A stretch of 64,000 nucleotides of DNA from Amanita rubescens (Eukaryota > Basidiomycota > Agaricomycetes > Agaricales > Amanitaceae), in contig WION01000008.1 in NCBI GenBank assembly GCA_015039365.1, positions 620,001 to 684,000 on the forward strand. Reading direction: 5' to 3'. Position 1 is the first letter of the stretch; each line of letters opens with the position of its first letter. Of this stretch, positions 61,219 through 64,000 are shown in pieces. Below the pieces are notes generated by a model that saw nothing but the letters and a program-made list of their open reading frames with translations, did no database searches and was not told the DNA's origin. Position numbers and translations under genes: made by a program.

Positions 61219-61615
61219 CCATCTTGGTAGCTTAAATGACTATATAGTGAGTAAGGGACTTGAAATTCATTATTTAATAAACCCGTAATGACCTGGTGAT
61301 GCCGTGTTCCGTCAGAAAGGTGAAGGCGCCCGGGTGAGACATTCAGAATATTCTTCACATAGATTCGTAAAGAGTGGGCGGCGCTGCGGCGGAATATGGC
61401 TAATGCGGGGTGAGTTCCGGCAGGGGCGGCGGAAACTGCAGGTATTTCTATGAACATGCCGCCCGATGGGTTATGTTAGACGAATGGGCCGCTGCAGCAT
61501 CACCTGACGCTTCGGAATGCCGATATTTCTTCTCCGAAACATTGCCTATAAAAGCAGGCCATCTCAATTACGATCCAGACAGTGTTTTTCTACCACTACT
61601 CGCATTAATCGCAAC
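61219..61615. promoter_or_regulatory. Upstream region of formate dehydrogenase
   Basis: Region between the tandem ERD1 stop and FDH start. It contains no convincing gene. Several GC-rich stretches (61320-61440) and one clear TATA box (see separate entry) make it the likely FDH promoter. Confidence 0.45.
61547..61553 (+). promoter_or_regulatory. TATA box of the FDH gene
   Basis: TATAAAA lies 63 bp upstream of the FDH ATG (61616), an appropriate spacing for a strongly regulated fungal gene. It is the clearest canonical TATA box I noticed in the window. Confidence 0.6.
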
Positions 61616-63314
61616 ATGAAGGTTTTAGCTATCCTTTACGACGGCCATAAAGCTGCCGAGGAAGAGCCCCGCCTTTTGGGCACCACGGAAAACGGGGTAT
61701 GAGTACCCTCCTTGACATCGCTGAGATATTCATCTGTCGTTGTAGCTTGGACTTGGTCCCTGGCTTCAGTCCCTAGGCCATGAATACATCGGTAAGCTCG
61801 TGTGTCTTGGCTTTTACACCATGAATTGACAGTTTATACACAGTAAGAGGATCTGCTGTTTACGATCAGCCATGTCTGACGCGAATAGGTTTCGAGCAGT
61901 AAAGAAGGACCAGACAGCGACTTCAACAAACACATTGTTGATGTACGTATCTTTTCACTGCGATTCGTATGTTATCGATCTAATCCGTGGCAAAGGCCGA
62001 AGTCTTGATTACAACGCCCTTCCATCCTGGGTACGCGTGTTCCCTTCTGTGACGATCATCATTTCATCTATAACTAATGCAGATATCTGACGCGTGACCT
62101 CGTCCAGAAGGTATGCATGATCGCAAAAAATTAAAAATGGGCTTTTGAAATAATCTTTTTTTACAGGCGAAAAATTTGAAGTTGTGTATCACCGCTGGTG
62201 TTGGTTCGGACCACATTGATCTGAACGCTGCCGTTGATCACAAGATTCAAGTTCTTGAGGTAAAGCATAAGGTTTACTCCGACTGTGCCCGTTTCTACAA
62301 GAACACCTGATAGGTCTCTGGCTCCAACGTCGTGTCGGTTGCCGAGCATGTCATGATGAACATCCTTCTACTTGTCAGGAACTTTGTTCCTGCTCACGAG
62401 GTTTGTCACTATCCTTATTTGGCACTGCGGTAACTTCACATGACTTGCAGATGATTGAACGTGGAGACTGGGAAGTTTCCGATATTGCAAGGAACGCATT
62501 TGACTTGGAGGGTAAAATCGTTGGCACCATTGGAGCTGGCAGAATTGGCTACCGTGTGTTGCAACGCCTCGCTCCCTTTGACTGCAAGGAATTGCTCTAC
62601 TATGACTATGCACCCCTCCCCGAAGGTGATTGAATACTAAAGAGTAATACAAGCGATGCGATGTTGATGACATTTTAGCTGCTGCGAAGGCCGTTGGTGC
62701 TCGCAGGGTGGATGACTTGAAGGACTTTGTGTCCCAGGTATGTAATCGTTCGGAAGCAAAACCACATTGTTACTCATCTTCTCTCAGTGTGATGTCGTGA
62801 CGGTTAACTGCCCTCTGCACGAGGGTACGCGCGGACTTGTTAACGCCAACCTTCTCAAGCACTTCAAAAAGGGCGCCTGGCTTGTCAACACTGCTCGTGG
62901 AGCCATTTGCGACAAGGACGATGTTGCCGCTGCCCTGAAGAGTGGGCAACTCCGGGGATACGCAGGTTCGTGCATGTTTTTCTTTTTTCACTGACGGTTT
63001 TTAACGAACTGCCAAGGTGACGTTTGGGACGTTCAACCATGCCCCAAGGACCACCCTTGGCGCACGGTCAAAAACCCTCTCGGTGGCGGAAATGGCATGG
63101 TACCGCACTACTCTGGCTCCACCCTCGATGCCCAAGATCGCTACGCCAAAGGTACCAAGAGCATTTTGGAGCACTACTTTGCCGGCACTCATCAAGATCC
63201 TCAAAATGTCATTGTTGGAATCGGCAAGTACGAGACCAAGGCTTGTAAGTATTGCTTTATGAATAAGCGAGATATCGTGGAGCTTATCTTATTATTCAAG
63301 ATGGTCAACGCTAA
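61616..63314 (+). CDS. FDH1: NAD-dependent formate dehydrogenase
   Basis: Oxidises formate to CO2 with NAD+, used in oxalate/methoxy-derived formate disposal in wood- and litter-decaying fungi. It starts [20 protein letters not shown]; then [78 protein letters not shown] (NAD fold), [56 protein letters not shown] and [17 protein letters not shown] with the catalytic His. It ends KAYGQR. At least eight introns; two joins (61993-61995 and 63298-63300) use AAG acceptors. Introns near 61790-61900 are inferred. No break is seen. Confidence 0.92.
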
Positions 63315-63626
63315 AGTGCTGAAGATCTACTTCCGATATCTTGTAAAAAAAAACCAACATCAGAGAAATGTAAATGTAGTTTCGAGACAAATATACTTTT
63401 TGTTGCGCGCTTGAAAATGGAAGCCGCTGTTCAGATGACCAGGCATCCGAGTGTAGCCATCATCGTGATGCCTCAAGTGACCTCTATAAGCTTCAAGGCA
63501 TGACGGCCGCCGGACTCCATTTTAACAGTACCCTCGTTTAGCAGACAGACTATTTATATTACTCCTCGGACATGGGTCAATGAGACTATTAGCGTGTATT
63601 AATCATTCTACATAAACACCGAAGCC
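63315..63626. other. Intergenic region between convergent FDH and Gcn5-like genes
   Basis: AT-rich 3' flanks of two convergent genes. Nothing else is recognised. Confidence 0.5.
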
Positions 63627-64000
63627 CTATTCCTCTTTTTTTGCTCTTTCAGGCAACGCATCATCCATAAATTTTTCTAGCTTATTAGCATTCCGAGAAT
63701 ATATCGAGCCTTCCTGGTTGTACGACCTGCAGTTTTCAAAGACAAGTCGAGCATCATAAACGAATTCATCCAGCGATGAGTACTGCTTGGTCTCAAGCTT
63801 GTGTTCCATTGTTTTGAAATCTAGTATCGTAGATTTTTTTTAGTCAAAAGAGATTTGGTAAGGACTGCTTTTTACTATACCCATCGGTTCTTTGATCACC
63901 TCATAGTAATCGGGAACATCTTCGGCATTGACCGGGGTAAGGAAGGGCCAGGCTTGTGGATGATCTTGCAAGTCTCGGAGAAGGCGCTCCATAAAATAAT
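63627..64000 (-). CDS. GCN5: Gcn5-type histone acetyltransferase, C-terminal bromodomain only
   Basis: The 3' end of a gene running off the right edge. The frame reads [37 protein letters not shown], then, after a 62-nt intron (about 63812-63873), [39 protein letters not shown] and [13 protein letters not shown]. This is a complete Gcn5/PCAF-type bromodomain with the acetyl-lysine Asn (CRSYNQ) and PDYY motif, ending a few residues later. The acetyltransferase domain would lie outside the window. Gcn5 is the catalytic subunit of SAGA; other bromodomain proteins are less likely given the very short C-terminal tail. Confidence 0.8.

Overview
The window looks like nuclear DNA of a filamentous basidiomycete, most likely an Agaricomycete. 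Genes are dense and lie on both strands. Most are cut by short introns (often about 40-60 nt, GT...AG). The proteins are typical fungal ones: polarisome Spa2, Bud4/anillin, Dsc3, Mga2/Spt23, Nup2/Nup50, fungal FDH, GH15 glucoamylase and a DUF7727-type membrane protein. I see no prokaryotic operon, CRISPR array, prophage or intact transposon. All splice joins were made by eye from reading frame and family knowledge, so exon ends are approximate.

Layout: (1) 1-14 kb: the 5' end of a PLP decarboxylase leaving the left edge (-), very-long-chain 3-oxoacyl-CoA reductase (+), Spa2 (+), a small unknown gene (-), a truncated and frame-broken ergothioneine gene Egt1 (+), Dsc3 (-), an Spt21/Ams2-type regulator (-) and an unidentified membrane protein (-). 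(2) 14-28 kb: TFIIIA (+), secreted glucoamylase (+), glucosamine-6-phosphate deaminase (-), a Gyp1-type TBC Rab-GAP (+), Nup2/Nup50 (-) and the ER-anchored transcription factor Mga2/Spt23 (-). (3) 28-41.5 kb: an intron-containing tRNA-Trp (-), an Mmc1-like mitochondrial protein (+), a VanZ-like membrane protein (-), a Rec114-like protein (+), a large unknown basidiomycete protein (-), a DUF7727-like membrane protein (+), Ap4A phosphorylase (+) and dihydroxy-acid dehydratase (-). (4) 41.5-64 kb: Pex5 (-), Bud4/anillin (+), an aldo/keto reductase (-), a RING/TRAF zinc-finger protein (+), a BAG co-chaperone (-), MAPKK Pbs2 (+), cytosolic IleRS (+), Snu23 (-), Erd1 (+), formate dehydrogenase (+) and the bromodomain end of a Gcn5-type acetyltransferase leaving the right edge (-).

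The genes are mostly unrelated housekeeping functions, not a biosynthetic cluster. Several are divergent pairs with very short shared promoters: BAG/PBS2 36 bp, AKR/RING 51 bp, SNU23/ERD1 88 bp, NAG1/GYP1 118 bp.

The most striking pattern is a set of reading-frame breaks inside otherwise well-conserved exons. Nearly all have the same sign (one surplus base), and they hit essential genes such as IleRS and TFIIIA; a possible extra base also sits in the tRNA. The simplest reading is insertion-biased assembly error, with programmed +1 frameshifting as a weaker alternative. A second pattern is repeated use of AAG as 3' splice site. I found no convincing previously undescribed system; the best leads are the decayed Egt1, the frameshift pattern, the AAG acceptors and a few unassigned proteins.
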